Shown here: piece by piece, positions 1-9,072 of the stretch
Layout of the letters: each line of letters starts with the position of its first letter
Numbering within the stretch: the stretch's first letter is position 1
Assembly: GCF_016009175.1 (NCBI RefSeq)
Contig: NZ_JADUCM010000002.1
Coordinates: 310,001-374,000, forward strand
Direction: 5' to 3'
DNA length: 64,000 bases
Source: Pseudomonas alkylphenolica
Lineage (GTDB): Bacteria; Pseudomonadota; Gammaproteobacteria; Pseudomonadales; Pseudomonadaceae
Position numbers and translations under genes: made by a program
Notes under the pieces: generated by a model
The model's input: only the letters and a program-made list of their open reading frames with translations
Database searches by the model: none
What the model was told of the DNA's origin: nothing

Positions 1-354
1 CATCAGGGCTTTGACGTCGGTCTCGTCAAAGATCGAGAACCCTGGCTTGTAGCCCAGCCGCTCATGCTCCTTGCGGATGATGTTCAGGCCCAGGTTGTGG
101 AAGGTCGACACGGTCAGGCCGCGGCCCTCGCCTTTGCGCAACAGAGTGCCGACCCGCTCTTTCATCTCCCGCGCGGCCTTGTTGGTAAAGGTCATGGCCA
201 CGATGTACTGCGCACGAATGCCGCAGTTCTGCACCAAGTGTGCGATTTTACGGGTGATTACGCTGGTTTTGCCGGAACCTGCACCGGCGAGCACCAAAAG
301 AGGGCCGCCGACGTAGTTCACGGCTTCTTGTTGCCGGGGGTTGAGTCGGGACAT
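1..354 (-). CDS. rep: ATP-dependent DNA helicase Rep (N-terminal part; runs off the window)
   Basis: Only the first 118 codons are present; the gene continues past base 1. The protein begins MSRLNPRQQEAV, with the Q-motif glutamine near residue 8. A Walker A box AGAGSGKT follows at residues 23-30, and the superfamily 1A motif Ia region AMTFTNKAAREMKERV near residue 55. The opening matches Rep more closely than UvrD, which normally starts with a longer leader. Rep is a 3'-5' helicase that removes proteins ahead of replication forks. It is transcribed away from the neighbouring GGDEF/EAL gene. Family assignment is firm; the choice of Rep over UvrD rests on remembered similarity. Confidence 0.9.
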   Translation of the reverse strand, partial: MSRLNPRQQEAVNYVGGPLLVLAGAGSGKTSVITRKIAHLVQNCGIRAQYIVAMTFTNKAAREMKERVGTLLRKGEGRGLTVSTFHNLGLNIIRKEHERLGYKPGFSIFDETDVKALM

Positions 355-620
355 GACAGAAACCGGGGGTCGCTAGAAAATAGCCGCGCATTTTAACAGG
401 GGGGAACGATTTCTGCTGCGACCGTCTGACAGTGTGACGTATCACGCGATCTATATTTGCCGGTTTTGTTACTTTCCCGCAGGATGCGTGGCGAAAACTG
501 CGGGATGTCGGCAAATGGAATGGCATGACTTTAAGTGAAAATCATTTTCACCCTGGTTTAGGATGAACCTCTCCGCTGCCTAATACCATTTGACGTATGT
601 CCACGTACTAAGGAGCCAGC
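355..620. other. Divergent intergenic region between rep and the GGDEF/EAL gene
   Basis: This stretch holds no convincing gene. It must carry the promoters of both flanking genes. Two palindromes stand out: GTGACGTATCAC near 435-446 and an AT-rich perfect palindrome at 535-551, listed separately. A Shine-Dalgarno AAGGAG lies at about 610, just before the TTG start at 621. Confidence 0.6.
535..551. promoter_or_regulatory. Perfect 17-bp palindrome, Fur-box-like
   Basis: The sequence GTGAAAATCATTTTCAC is an exact 8-1-8 inverted repeat about 70 bp before the GGDEF/EAL start. Its AAATCATTT centre resembles the core of Fur operators, but the flanks differ from the 19-bp consensus. It could be a repressor site for the downstream gene. 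The regulator is an inference. Confidence 0.4.
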
Positions 621-2285
621 TTGTTTACGCCTGTCGAACCCTTGCGTTTGCTGTTGCTGGCCGATGAGCCTGAATGGGCCGCAGCATTGCGCGATTGCCT
701 GGTACCGCTGGCGGGCAGCGTGGTGCTGTTGACCGCGCCAAGCTGGGAAGCTGTCGACAGCCTGTTTGCCAATGATCGCAACGCATTGGTGTTGTCGACG
801 CCTGCGCTGCAGCCTGCGCCCGGGCGCTGCATTCTGCCGATGGTGCTGCTGCTCGAGCACGAGCCCCAGGTGCCGCCGCCGGGTGTCAGTGACTGGCTGG
901 TACGTGACCATCTGAATGTCGATACCTTGCGCCGCAGCCTGCGCCATGTGCGTGAGCGTGGGGTGCTGGAAGCCACCCTGCAGCGTCTGGCCGAACAGGA
1001 CCCGTTGACTGGCATTGCCAACCGCCAGGGCTTTCAGACCCTGCTGGCCGCACGCCTGGCCGACAATGAGGGCCGGGGTGTGGCGCTTGGGCATCTGGAC
1101 CTGGACAACTTTCGTCACGCCAACGACGCCCTCGGCCATCAGGCCGGCGACCGGTTGATCCTGCAGGTGGTCGGGCGGCTGAAAAGCCAGCTGGAGGCCG
1201 GCGACCAGGTTGCCCGCCTGGGCAGCGATGAATTTGCCTTGCTGATCGACACCCGCCGCGAGCCGCAACGTGCCGAGTGGATGGCCGAACGCATTACCGA
1301 AGCCCTGGCCGAACCCTACTGGGTAGACGGCGAGAGCCTGCTGATCGGCTGCAGCCTGGGTATTGCCCATGCCCGCGCCCAGGGCGGGGCAGACCCGTTG
1401 ATGTGGCATGCGCACATTGCCATGCAACAGGCCAAGGGCACCCAAGGCTGTACCTTTCACATCTTCAACGAGCGGATCAACCGCAACGCGCGCAGCCTGG
1501 CCGACCTGGAAAGCGAACTGCGCCGGGCACTGCGCCGCGACGAGCTGGAACTGCATTACCAGCCGCGGTTGAACATGGCCGATGGACGCATCGTCGGCCT
1601 GGAGGCACTGGTGCGCTGGCGCCACGCCGAGCGAGGTTTGTTGCCGCCCAGCGAGTTCGTGCCCCTGGCCGAGCAGAGCGGGCTGATCGTGCCCTTGGGC
1701 TACTGGGTGATTTCGCGCGCATTGCGGGACATGCAGGCACTGCGCGAGCAGGGCCTGGCGCCGTTGCACATGGCGGTGAACCTGTCGTTTCGCCAGTTTC
1801 AGGACAGCCAGCTGCTCGCTACCCTGAGCCGGCTGATCATCGAGCACGGGGTCGATGCCCGCTGGCTGGAGTTTGAGCTGACGGAAACGGCGGTGATGCG
1901 CCGCAACGACCTGGTACAGCAGACCATGGACGCCCTCGGGCGCCTGGGCGTACGGTTTTCCCTCGACGACTTTGGCACCGGCTTTTCGTCGTTCGTCCAC
2001 CTCAACAGCCTGCCGATCACCTTGCTCAAAGTGGATCGCAGCTTTGTCGGCGGTATGGAACAGCGCGAAGAAAACCGCAAGCTGGTGCATGCCATGATCA
2101 ACCTGGCGCACAACCTCAACCTTGAGGTGGTCGCCGAAGGCGTCGAGTCGCTGGAGCAGATGGACCTGTTGCGCAGTTTCAACTGTGATCAGGTACAGGG
2201 CTTTCTGATCAGCCGGCCATTGCCGATTGATGAGTTGATGGCATTTTTGCTGACCGGTTCGGCGCCGCAGTCGGTAGCGATGTAA
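621..2285 (+). CDS. Cyclic-di-GMP turnover protein with GGDEF and EAL domains
   Basis: A 554-residue soluble protein with no visible membrane segment. Residues 1-110 look like a degenerate receiver-type domain. A GGDEF domain follows, whose signature reads GSDEF at about 200-204. The EAL domain has an intact EAL at about 328-330 and the DDFGTGF loop near 449, both needed by active phosphodiesterases. The intact EAL residues suggest c-di-GMP hydrolysis. Glycine-to-serine at position 2 of GGDEF makes the cyclase activity uncertain; this domain may bind GTP as a regulator. TTG was chosen as start because AAGGAG sits about 6 bases upstream and no in-frame ATG fits. Confidence 0.9.
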   Translation: MFTPVEPLRLLLLADEPEWAAALRDCLVPLAGSVVLLTAPSWEAVDSLFANDRNALVLSTPALQPAPGRCILPMVLLLEHEPQVPPPGVSDWLVRDHLNVDTLRRSLRHVRERGVLEATLQRLAEQDPLTGIANRQGFQTLLAARLADNEGRGVALGHLDLDNFRHANDALGHQAGDRLILQVVGRLKSQLEAGDQVARLGSDEFALLIDTRREPQRAEWMAERITEALAEPYWVDGESLLIGCSLGIAHARAQGGADPLMWHAHIAMQQAKGTQGCTFHIFNERINRNARSLADLESELRRALRRDELELHYQPRLNMADGRIVGLEALVRWRHAERGLLPPSEFVPLAEQSGLIVPLGYWVISRALRDMQALREQGLAPLHMAVNLSFRQFQDSQLLATLSRLIIEHGVDARWLEFELTETAVMRRNDLVQQTMDALGRLGVRFSLDDFGTGFSSFVHLNSLPITLLKVDRSFVGGMEQREENRKLVHAMINLAHNLNLEVVAEGVESLEQMDLLRSFNCDQVQGFLISRPLPIDELMAFLLTGSAPQSVAM

Positions 2286-2290
2286 GACAT

Positions 2291-2316
2291 GTGGGCGCGG
2301 ACAAACCCGCGCCCAC
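2291..2316. terminator. Hairpin between convergent genes
   Basis: A perfect 10-bp stem (GTGGGCGCGG pairing with CCGCGCCCAC) with a 6-base loop sits between the stops of the convergent GGDEF/EAL and MATE genes. It lacks a clear T tract, so it may be a bidirectional terminator or a REP-like element. Confidence 0.5.
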
Positions 2317-2323
2317 GCATTGC

Positions 2324-3715
2324 TCAGGCCATTGTCGCGGCGGCCTTCTTCGCACCGTTGGCCCGCCCCAGCATCCGCTTCATCCGCCACTCGAACGCCA
2401 GCGTCAGGCTCACCGCCGCACAGGCCAGGCCCAACGCCAGGCCCCACCACACGCCCACCGCGCCCAAGCCCAGGGTGAACGCCAGCAACCAGGCGGCCGG
2501 TGCACCGATCACCCAATAGCAGAACAGGCCTACCAGGAACGTGGTCTTGGCATCCTTGAGGCCGCGGATCGAGCCCATGGCGATGGTTTGCACACCGTCG
2601 AACAGCTCGAACCAGGCCGCGACCATCAACAGGCTCACGGCCAGCTGGATAATGTCGGCAAAGGCCGGATCACCATGGTCAAGGAACAGCCCTACCAGCG
2701 GGTCTGGCAGCAGCCAGAACAGGATGGCGAACATCAGCATCATCGCTGCGCCGAAGCCGATTCCGACCCGCCCGGCATGCCGCGCGCCCAGCAGGTTTCC
2801 GGCGCCATAGTAGAGGCCGACACGCATGGTCACCGCATAGGACAACCCGGCAGGGATCATGAAGGCGGTGGAGACAATCTGCAGGGCGATCTGGTGCGCT
2901 GCCAGTTCAGTGCTGCCGAGTACACCCATGCACAGGGCGGCAAAGGCGAACAGGCCGACCTCCACGGTGTAGGTCCCGCCAATCGGCAGGCCCAGGCGCC
3001 AGAGTTCACGCAGGGCCGGCCACGACGGCCGGCTCAGGCCTGTGCGGATCGGGTAGGGCGCATAGGCCGGGTGCCAGCGGATGTACAGGGCCATGGCCAC
3101 CGCCATGCAGTTGGCCACCACGGCAGTGACCAGACCGATACCGACCAGACCCAGCTTCGGCAGGCCGAACATGCCTTCGATCAGCGCGTAGTTGAGCAGG
3201 AAGTTGGCCACGGTGCCGACCAGGCTGATGACCATCACCGGTGTTGAACGACCGATGGCGCTGGTAAAGCCGCGCAGGGCCATGAAACTCAGGTAGCCGG
3301 GCAGGGCGAAGGGCAGCAACAACAGGAACTGGGCGGCCGCCGTGACGTTTTCAGGGCTTTGGCCAAGCAGCAACAGCACCGGCTCCAGGTTCCACAGCGC
3401 CAGCGCCGCCACCAGGGCCATGGCCCAGGCCAGCCACAGCCCGGCCTGGGTCAGGCGCGTGGCACCGACGGTGTCGCCAGCGCCCTTTCGAATGGCCACC
3501 AGCGTGCCGACTGCGGCAATCACCCCCAGGCAGAAAATCGACACGAACGAATAGCTTGCCGCCCCCAGGCCGCCACCGGCCAGGGCTTGAGGGCTGATAC
3601 GGGCCATCATCAGGGTGTCGGTCAGCACCATCAGCATGTGCGCCAGCTGCGAGGCGATCAGAGGACCGGCCAGGCGCAACAGGGCCTTGAGTTCATGAGT
3701 GGGTGCGGCCTGCAT
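2324..3715 (-). CDS. MATE family multidrug efflux pump (NorM/PmpM type)
   Basis: A 463-residue membrane protein with about 12 hydrophobic segments. It begins with the family-typical LLRLAGPLIASQLAHMLM, where the pump enters its first helix, and has the usual length for NorM-type antiporters. These proteins expel cationic drugs using a Na+ or H+ gradient. The ATG at 3713-3715 was preferred to an upstream GTG because AAAAGGA lies 6 bases before it. A LysR gene is divergent about 160 bp away and may regulate it. The substrate cannot be told from sequence. Confidence 0.9.
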   Translation of the reverse strand: MQAAPTHELKALLRLAGPLIASQLAHMLMVLTDTLMMARISPQALAGGGLGAASYSFVSIFCLGVIAAVGTLVAIRKGAGDTVGATRLTQAGLWLAWAMALVAALALWNLEPVLLLLGQSPENVTAAAQFLLLLPFALPGYLSFMALRGFTSAIGRSTPVMVISLVGTVANFLLNYALIEGMFGLPKLGLVGIGLVTAVVANCMAVAMALYIRWHPAYAPYPIRTGLSRPSWPALRELWRLGLPIGGTYTVEVGLFAFAALCMGVLGSTELAAHQIALQIVSTAFMIPAGLSYAVTMRVGLYYGAGNLLGARHAGRVGIGFGAAMMLMFAILFWLLPDPLVGLFLDHGDPAFADIIQLAVSLLMVAAWFELFDGVQTIAMGSIRGLKDAKTTFLVGLFCYWVIGAPAAWLLAFTLGLGAVGVWWGLALGLACAAVSLTLAFEWRMKRMLGRANGAKKAAATMA

Positions 3716-3872
3716 TGGATCGTCCTTTTCTGGCACTGCTTTGAGGAAAGCGTGAAATTCTCATCCTTTATGCGGTTATTCGCAAAAGGATAATAACGAT
3801 CAGTGGCATGATTAAAACTCATGTCAGTATGATGCCGTGGATTGCTCTTGAGTCCGTCTGGAGGATTCGTCC

Positions 3873-4820
3873 ATGTCCCGCCGTTTGCCGCCGTTGTATG
3901 CATTGCGCGCCTTTGAGGCTGCTGCACGGCACAGCTCCTTCACGCGCGCCGGGGATGAGTTATCGATTACCCAGAGTGCTGTCAGCCGTCATATCCGTAC
4001 GCTGGAAGAGCATTTCGCCTGCCGTTTGTTCGTGCGCAACGGCCGCAGCCTGCAACTGAGCGAAGCCGCCCGGCTGTTGCTGCCGGGCGTGCGCGAAGGT
4101 TTTGCGGCACTGGAGCGTGCCTGCAATACGCTGCGCAGCGAGGATGACATCCTGCGCATGAAAGCCCCCTCGACCCTGACCATGCGCTGGCTGCTGGCGC
4201 GGCTCAGCCGTTTTCGTCACCTGCAGCCAGGCAATGAGGTGCAGTTGACCAGCGCCTGGATGGATGTCGACCATGTCGATTTCAATCATGAGCCTTTCGA
4301 TTGCGCGGTACTGCTGGGTGATGGGCACTTTCCGCCGGACTGGGAAGTGTCGCGGCTGTTTTCCGAACTGCTGATCCCGGTCGGCGCGCCCGAACTGCTG
4401 GCCGAAGGGCCCTGGGACGCCAAGCGTCTGGCCGGGATCGAGCTGCTGCACCCGACACCGGACAAACGCGACTGGCGCAGCTGGCTGGCGCGCATGGGCC
4501 TGACTGACAAGGTTTCGCTCCGGGGCGGGCAGGTGTTCGACACCCTGGAGCTGGGGATGATCGCGGCGGCGCGGGGTTACGGGGTGTCCATGGGCGACTT
4601 GCTGATGGTGGCCGAAGATGTGGCCCAGGGCCGCTTGAGCCTGCCGTGGCCGACTGCGGTGGCCAGCGGCCTGGACTATTACCTGGTGTGGCCGAAAACC
4701 CGGCCCGGTGGCGAGCGCTTGCGGCGGTTGAGTGATTTTTTGCAGGGCGAGGCCGATGCGATGGACCTGCCCAAGGTAGAAATACTGGGGGCTGCTGCCA
4801 GCCCCCATAAACCTCTGTAG
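3873..4820 (+). CDS. LysR-family transcriptional regulator
   Basis: A 315-residue protein with the LysR layout. The N-terminal winged helix-turn-helix is at about residues 6-65, including SFTRAGDELSITQSAVSRHI, followed by a periplasmic-binding-like effector domain. The overall style (YALRAFEAAARH) is that of the GcvA-like LysR group. It lies between the divergent MATE gene and the convergent hglS gene. The MATE pump is the positional candidate target, although regulation of the lysine-catabolic block is possible. The inducer is unknown. Confidence 0.88.
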   Translation: MSRRLPPLYALRAFEAAARHSSFTRAGDELSITQSAVSRHIRTLEEHFACRLFVRNGRSLQLSEAARLLLPGVREGFAALERACNTLRSEDDILRMKAPSTLTMRWLLARLSRFRHLQPGNEVQLTSAWMDVDHVDFNHEPFDCAVLLGDGHFPPDWEVSRLFSELLIPVGAPELLAEGPWDAKRLAGIELLHPTPDKRDWRSWLARMGLTDKVSLRGGQVFDTLELGMIAAARGYGVSMGDLLMVAEDVAQGRLSLPWPTAVASGLDYYLVWPKTRPGGERLRRLSDFLQGEADAMDLPKVEILGAAASPHKPL

Positions 4821-4905
4821 GAGCCAGGCTTGCCGGCGAAGAACAATGGCGCGATGCAACAGGCAAACCGTAGCGCCCCCTTCGCGGGCAAGCCTCGCTC
4901 CTACA
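4816..4905. repeat. REP element pair (inverted)
   Basis: Two inverted copies of the Pseudomonas REP sequence, TGTAGGAGCCAGGCTTGCC at 4816-4834 and its counterpart ending GCTCCTACA at 4880-4905. They flank about 40 bp between the LysR and hglS stop codons. The second copy overlaps the hglS stop codon. Confidence 0.85.
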
Positions 4906-6298
4906 GGCCAGGCAGCTCAAGGGCCTTGGCACATGCCTGCAACGAACGCTGCTGGCTCTGCGCATACAGCGCGAGCTCATCCTGCACCGACTTGCCCAAT
5001 GCCTGTTCAAAGGCATCACGGTTGGCATTGCTGCCATAGTTGCTCTGGGCTTCATCACCGAGGTTGGACTGGAAGATCCCCGCCGCGCTGACCGGCAGGA
5101 AGTCCTCATACACCAGCGCTTCGAAATGCACGTGACCGGCGTCGATAAGGCCCTCCAGCGAGGTTGGCCGCCCTGAATCGCTGCGTGCTGCCAGACCGCG
5201 CTCGGTCGGGAAGTAGCGGAAGTAGGCCAGGCCTTGTTCACGCATCTGCGCGAGGTCATCCGGAAACGCCTGGAAGCTATCCTTGAGCAGCGCCATGTAA
5301 CGCTCGGCATTGGCGTCTGCCTGCACCCCGCCCAGCGCCTCGCGGGCGGCATCCAGCAGTTGGTCGTAGAGCTGGCGCCCTTTGGGCGTCAGTGCAGCGC
5401 CTCGTTGTTCGATCTCGCCGAAGCGTGCCGTGTGGCTGCCACCTGCAGCGCCTTGCTGGTCACTGAAGGCGACTTTTTCCTGCAAGGCCTTGAAGCTGGT
5501 CTGACGCAGCAGGATCGGGCAGCGGCGCGGTGGCGGGCCTTCGATCACGGCCTTGGGTGGAATGCCCTTGGCCGGCATGCCTACCTGGATCGCATCGATG
5601 TCCAGGGTGCGCGGGGTCAGGTGGTTGATGTGCGGGCCTTTGAACGCCACCACATCGGCGATCAGACGGTGTTGGTCATGCAATTGCTGATACTGCTCGG
5701 CCGTCACCGTGGCGTCGTGGTGCCAGCGGAAAGTGTGGAGGGCCTCGGCAACAAAGCTGTCGGCGTCGTCGGCGCTCAGGCCGCCTTCACGCTCGAACTG
5801 TTGAATCAGCTCCAGTGCGCGCGGGGTGAAGATCTGCCGCTTGGCGAGGATCTGCCGGGACAACTCGCGCAAGGCCGGGTTGTCGATCAGTTCCAGGCGC
5901 AACAGCGAGGTGAACACCCGGAACGGGCTGATGTGCAGTGATTGTTCGTGAACGGCGCGGAAGGCGGTGGAGTGTACCGGTACACCGGCCGAGCTGAGGT
6001 CGTAATAGCCCACCGGCTGCATGCCCATGACCGCGAACAGCCGGGCGATGGTAGCCAGCTCTTCGGCAGTACCTACGCGGATGGCGCCGTGGCGTTCCTG
6101 GTCGAGGCGCTCGATTTCACCGGTCCAGCGCAGCGCCTGGGCGACCTCCGGTTGCCGGGTCATGACCTGCTGGTTGATTTCGCTCACCAGTGACAGCAGC
6201 GTGCCGTACAGCGGCACCTCTTGCTTGTACATGAGCGACATGGCGGCCGAGAACTGCGCGCGAATGCTGTCCGGGCTGACGAAATCTTGAGCGGGCAT
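4901..6298 (-). CDS. hglS: 2-oxoadipate dioxygenase/decarboxylase (HglS, DUF1338)
   Basis: A 465-residue protein of the YdcJ/DUF1338 family. In P. putida the family member HglS converts 2-oxoadipate to D-2-hydroxyglutarate with a non-haem Fe(II) centre, a late step of D-lysine breakdown. His70 and Arg74, in the segment DQERHGAIRVG, fall at the positions I recall for the P. putida active site; the remaining His and Glu ligands were not checked. The context supports the call: a LysR gene, amaB and amaA lie next door in the known P. putida order. It starts with ATG at 6296-6298 and ends inside a REP copy. Confidence 0.9.
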   Translation of the reverse strand: MPAQDFVSPDSIRAQFSAAMSLMYKQEVPLYGTLLSLVSEINQQVMTRQPEVAQALRWTGEIERLDQERHGAIRVGTAEELATIARLFAVMGMQPVGYYDLSSAGVPVHSTAFRAVHEQSLHISPFRVFTSLLRLELIDNPALRELSRQILAKRQIFTPRALELIQQFEREGGLSADDADSFVAEALHTFRWHHDATVTAEQYQQLHDQHRLIADVVAFKGPHINHLTPRTLDIDAIQVGMPAKGIPPKAVIEGPPPRRCPILLRQTSFKALQEKVAFSDQQGAAGGSHTARFGEIEQRGAALTPKGRQLYDQLLDAAREALGGVQADANAERYMALLKDSFQAFPDDLAQMREQGLAYFRYFPTERGLAARSDSGRPTSLEGLIDAGHVHFEALVYEDFLPVSAAGIFQSNLGDEAQSNYGSNANRDAFEQALGKSVQDELALYAQSQQRSLQACAKALELPGL

Positions 6299-6400
6299 CG
6301 AAAGCTTCCTGGTGAAGTGGGCACCCCTACATGAAAGCGAGGAATGCAGTACTCCCGCAAGCGAAAAAAAGTCGATCAGTCATTCCATGAATTCGCAACG

Positions 6401-7291
6401 TCAGCGGGCTAGCTCGTCGCTGATCCAGTCGACCAGTGCGCGCACCTTGGGCACTTCTGCGGCGTGCTCGGCAAAGGCCAGAAAGTGTGCACCCGTGCTG
6501 CGCATGCTGTGCTGCCAAGGCACCACCAGTTTGCCTTCGGCCAGCTCCTGGGCCACCAGATAACGCGGCACCAGGGCCACCCCGCAACCTGACTGGGCGG
6601 CGCTCAGGCTCATATAGAAGGTGTCGAAGCGTGGGCCGTGGTAGCTGTGAGCCGAATGCAAACCCTGTTCGAGGAACCACTCGTGCCAGGCTTCCGGGCG
6701 CGAGGTGCTTTGCAGCAATACCAGCTCGGACAGTTCACTGGCGTCTTTCAAGGTGCGGTCCTGGAGCAGTTCGGGGGCGCAGACCGGCACCACCTCCTCA
6801 CCGAACAACTCGACGCAGGTTGCACCGGGCCAGGTGCCCTGACCGTAAAAGAACACCACATCGGCGTTACCTTGCAGCAAGGCAAAGGGCTCCATCTCGT
6901 TGCGGATATCCAGGTGGATATTGGGGTAACGCTTGCCGAAGCCCTTGAGGTGCGGGATCAACCAGCGCACACCAAAACTTGGCTGAGTGGCTACCTTCAA
7001 TACTTCGGTCTGCTCGCCGTAGGAGAGGATGTAACGGCTGGACATGTCGACCTGGGTGAGAATCTTGTTGACCTCGGCCAGGTAAAGGGCGCCAGCAGGT
7101 GTCAGCTGCAGGCGCCGGCGAATACGCAGGAACAGGTGATGGCGGAGCATTTCTTCCAGTTGCGCGACCTGTTTGCTCACCGCACTCTGGGTCAGGTGCA
7201 GTTCTTCGGCAGCGCGGGTGAAGCTCAGGTGTCGGGCGGCTGCCTCGAAACACTGCAGGGCGGCCATCGATGGCACCAGACGTTTGGACAT
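6401..7291 (-). CDS. LysR-family regulator, probable regulator of amaAB/hglS
   Basis: A 296-residue LysR protein. The N-terminal helix-turn-helix (HLSFTRAAEELHLTQSAVSK) is at about residues 21-40, followed by a substrate-binding domain. It is divergent from amaB and upstream of hglS in the same orientation, about 100 bp apart. This is the usual position for a local activator. A 12-bp palindrome in the divergent region is a candidate operator. The likely inducer is a lysine-pathway intermediate, by inference only. Confidence 0.88.
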   Translation of the reverse strand: MSKRLVPSMAALQCFEAAARHLSFTRAAEELHLTQSAVSKQVAQLEEMLRHHLFLRIRRRLQLTPAGALYLAEVNKILTQVDMSSRYILSYGEQTEVLKVATQPSFGVRWLIPHLKGFGKRYPNIHLDIRNEMEPFALLQGNADVVFFYGQGTWPGATCVELFGEEVVPVCAPELLQDRTLKDASELSELVLLQSTSRPEAWHEWFLEQGLHSAHSYHGPRFDTFYMSLSAAQSGCGVALVPRYLVAQELAEGKLVVPWQHSMRSTGAHFLAFAEHAAEVPKVRALVDWISDELAR

Positions 7292-7360
7292 AGTGGTCTC
7301 TGAGCGGGTAGATCATTACCTGGCGGAATGATATGCAGAATAAAGGTCGTTTGTTGCGCC

Positions 7361-7395
7361 AGAGTGATCGGATTAATACTGATCCGGATCACTAA
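7361..7395. promoter_or_regulatory. Palindromic operator candidate in the LysR-amaB divergent region
   Basis: TGATCCGGATCA at 7380-7391 is a perfect palindrome. It is preceded by a half-copy, GTGATCGGAT, at about 7364-7373. The position, about 35 bp before the amaB start, suits a LysR activation site. No binding data are available here. Confidence 0.45.
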
Positions 7396-7426
7396 TTCAA
7401 CCACTCATCGCATGCAGGAGAAGAAA

Positions 7427-8917
7427 ATGGTTGATGGACTGCTTGACCGCCTTGGTGTCCCGGCCAGTGCCTACACCCACGGCAACCATCCCGTTCACAC
7501 CCCTATCGATGGCAGCGCGATTGCCTCGGTGCACCTGGAAAGCAAAGCCCAGGTCGTGGCCAAGATCGATAAGGCCGAGCAAGCCTTCCAGGCCTGGCGC
7601 AACGTGCCGGCGCCACGTCGCGGTGAGCTGATTCGTCTGTTTGGTGAAGTGCTGCGTGAGTACAAGGCCGACCTCGGCCAGCTGGTGTCCATCGAAGCCG
7701 GCAAGATCACCCAGGAAGGCCTGGGTGAAGTGCAGGAAATGATCGACATCTGCGACTTCGCCGTGGGCCTGTCGCGCCAGCTGTACGGCCTGACCATCGC
7801 CTCCGAGCGCCCAGGCCACCACATGCGTGAAACCTGGCACCCGCTGGGTGTGGTCGGGGTCATCAGCGCGTTCAACTTCCCGGTCGCGGTCTGGGCCTGG
7901 AACACCTCGCTGGCGCTGGTGTGCGGCAACGCCGTGGTCTGGAAGCCTTCCGAGAAAACGCCACTCACTGCCCTGGCGTGCCAGGCACTGTTCGAAAAAG
8001 CCCTGAAAGCCTTTGGCGATGCGCCTGAAGGCCTGAGCCAGCTGATCATCGGCGATCGTGACGCCGGTGAAGCCCTGGTGGATGACCCGCGCGTGCCGCT
8101 GGTCAGCGCCACCGGTAGCACCCGCATGGGGCGCGAAGTCGGCCCGCGGGTTGCTGCACGCTTTGGCCGCAGCATCCTCGAACTGGGTGGCAACAACGCC
8201 ATGATCCTCGCCCCAAGTGCAGACCTGGACCTGGCCGTGCGCGGCATCCTGTTCAGCGCTGTCGGCACTGCCGGTCAACGTTGCACCACGCTACGTCGCC
8301 TGATCGTCCACCGCTCGATCAAGGATGAGGTGGTGGCACGGGTCAAGGCGGCTTACGCCAAGGTGCGTATCGGCGATCCACGCAAGGACAACCTGGTCGG
8401 TCCGCTGATCGACAAGCCGTCGTTCGACGCCATGCAAGGCGCCCTGGCCAAGGCCCGCGACGAAGGCGGCCAGGTATTCGGTGGCGAGCGTCAGCTGGCC
8501 GACCAGTACCCGAACGCTTACTACGTGTCGCCTGCCATTGCCGAAATGCCGGCCCAGAGCGCTGTCGTGCGTCACGAGACCTTCGCGCCGATTCTGTACG
8601 TGCTGGCCTACGACGACTTCGAAGAGGCCCTGCGCCTGAACAACGACGTACCGCAAGGTCTGTCCTCGTGCATCTTCACCACCGACCTGCGTGAAGCCGA
8701 GCGCTTCCAGAGTGCGTCGGGCAGCGACTGCGGTATCGCCAACGTCAACATCGGCACCAGCGGTGCGGAAATCGGCGGCGCGTTCGGTGGCGAGAAAGAG
8801 ACCGGTGGCGGCCGCGAGTCGGGCTCCGACTCCTGGAAAGCCTACATGCGTCGGCAGACCAACACGGTGAACTACTCGCGTGAGTTGCCGCTGGCGCAAG
8901 GGATCGTGTTCGACTGA
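7427..8917 (+). CDS. amaB: L-aminoadipate-semialdehyde (piperideine-6-carboxylate) dehydrogenase AmaB
   Basis: A 496-residue aldehyde dehydrogenase. The active-site Glu lies in LELGGNNAM and the nucleophilic Cys in GTAGQRCTTLRR. The Rossmann glycines are in SATGSTRMGREVG. It starts MVDGLLDRLGVPASAYT, close to the known P. putida AmaB start. It oxidises 2-aminoadipate 6-semialdehyde to 2-aminoadipate in L-pipecolate/D-lysine catabolism. The ATG at 7427 has GGAG 6 bases before it; the frame is open further upstream but without a better site. amaA follows after a REP pair. Confidence 0.93.
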   Translation: MVDGLLDRLGVPASAYTHGNHPVHTPIDGSAIASVHLESKAQVVAKIDKAEQAFQAWRNVPAPRRGELIRLFGEVLREYKADLGQLVSIEAGKITQEGLGEVQEMIDICDFAVGLSRQLYGLTIASERPGHHMRETWHPLGVVGVISAFNFPVAVWAWNTSLALVCGNAVVWKPSEKTPLTALACQALFEKALKAFGDAPEGLSQLIIGDRDAGEALVDDPRVPLVSATGSTRMGREVGPRVAARFGRSILELGGNNAMILAPSADLDLAVRGILFSAVGTAGQRCTTLRRLIVHRSIKDEVVARVKAAYAKVRIGDPRKDNLVGPLIDKPSFDAMQGALAKARDEGGQVFGGERQLADQYPNAYYVSPAIAEMPAQSAVVRHETFAPILYVLAYDDFEEALRLNNDVPQGLSSCIFTTDLREAERFQSASGSDCGIANVNIGTSGAEIGGAFGGEKETGGGRESGSDSWKAYMRRQTNTVNYSRELPLAQGIVFD

Positions 8918-8952
8918 TGGGTTGATGCAGCATGGCCGGGGGCAGCGCCCCG

Positions 8953-9028
8953 GGTTCGCGGGTAAGCCCGCTCCTACAGGATCTTCACTGCCCGCGGCTC
9001 CTGTGGGAGCGGGCTTGCCCGCGAATGG
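8953..9028. repeat. REP element pair (inverted)
   Basis: Inverted REP copies in the amaB-amaA gap: one reads TTCGCGGGTAAGCCCGCTCC at about 8955, its mate GTGGGAGCGGGCTTGCCCGC at about 9003. They may form a hairpin in the amaBA transcript and set the relative expression of the two genes. Confidence 0.85.
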
Positions 9029-9072
9029 GCTGAAAAGCAGCCCCAAACAAGAACAAATTGCTGGAGCCGGTC

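Noticed and set aside
558..2516. A 652-codon open frame on the minus strand opposite the GGDEF/EAL gene
   Set aside because: It lies fully antisense to a gene with clear domains, has no recognisable domain, and such long shadow frames are common in GC-rich DNA.
3960..4859. A 299-codon minus-strand frame opposite the LysR gene
   Set aside because: Antisense to a clear LysR gene, with low-complexity Gln/Arg/His-rich content.
5234..5941. A 235-codon plus-strand frame inside hglS
   Set aside because: Antisense shadow of a well-supported enzyme gene.
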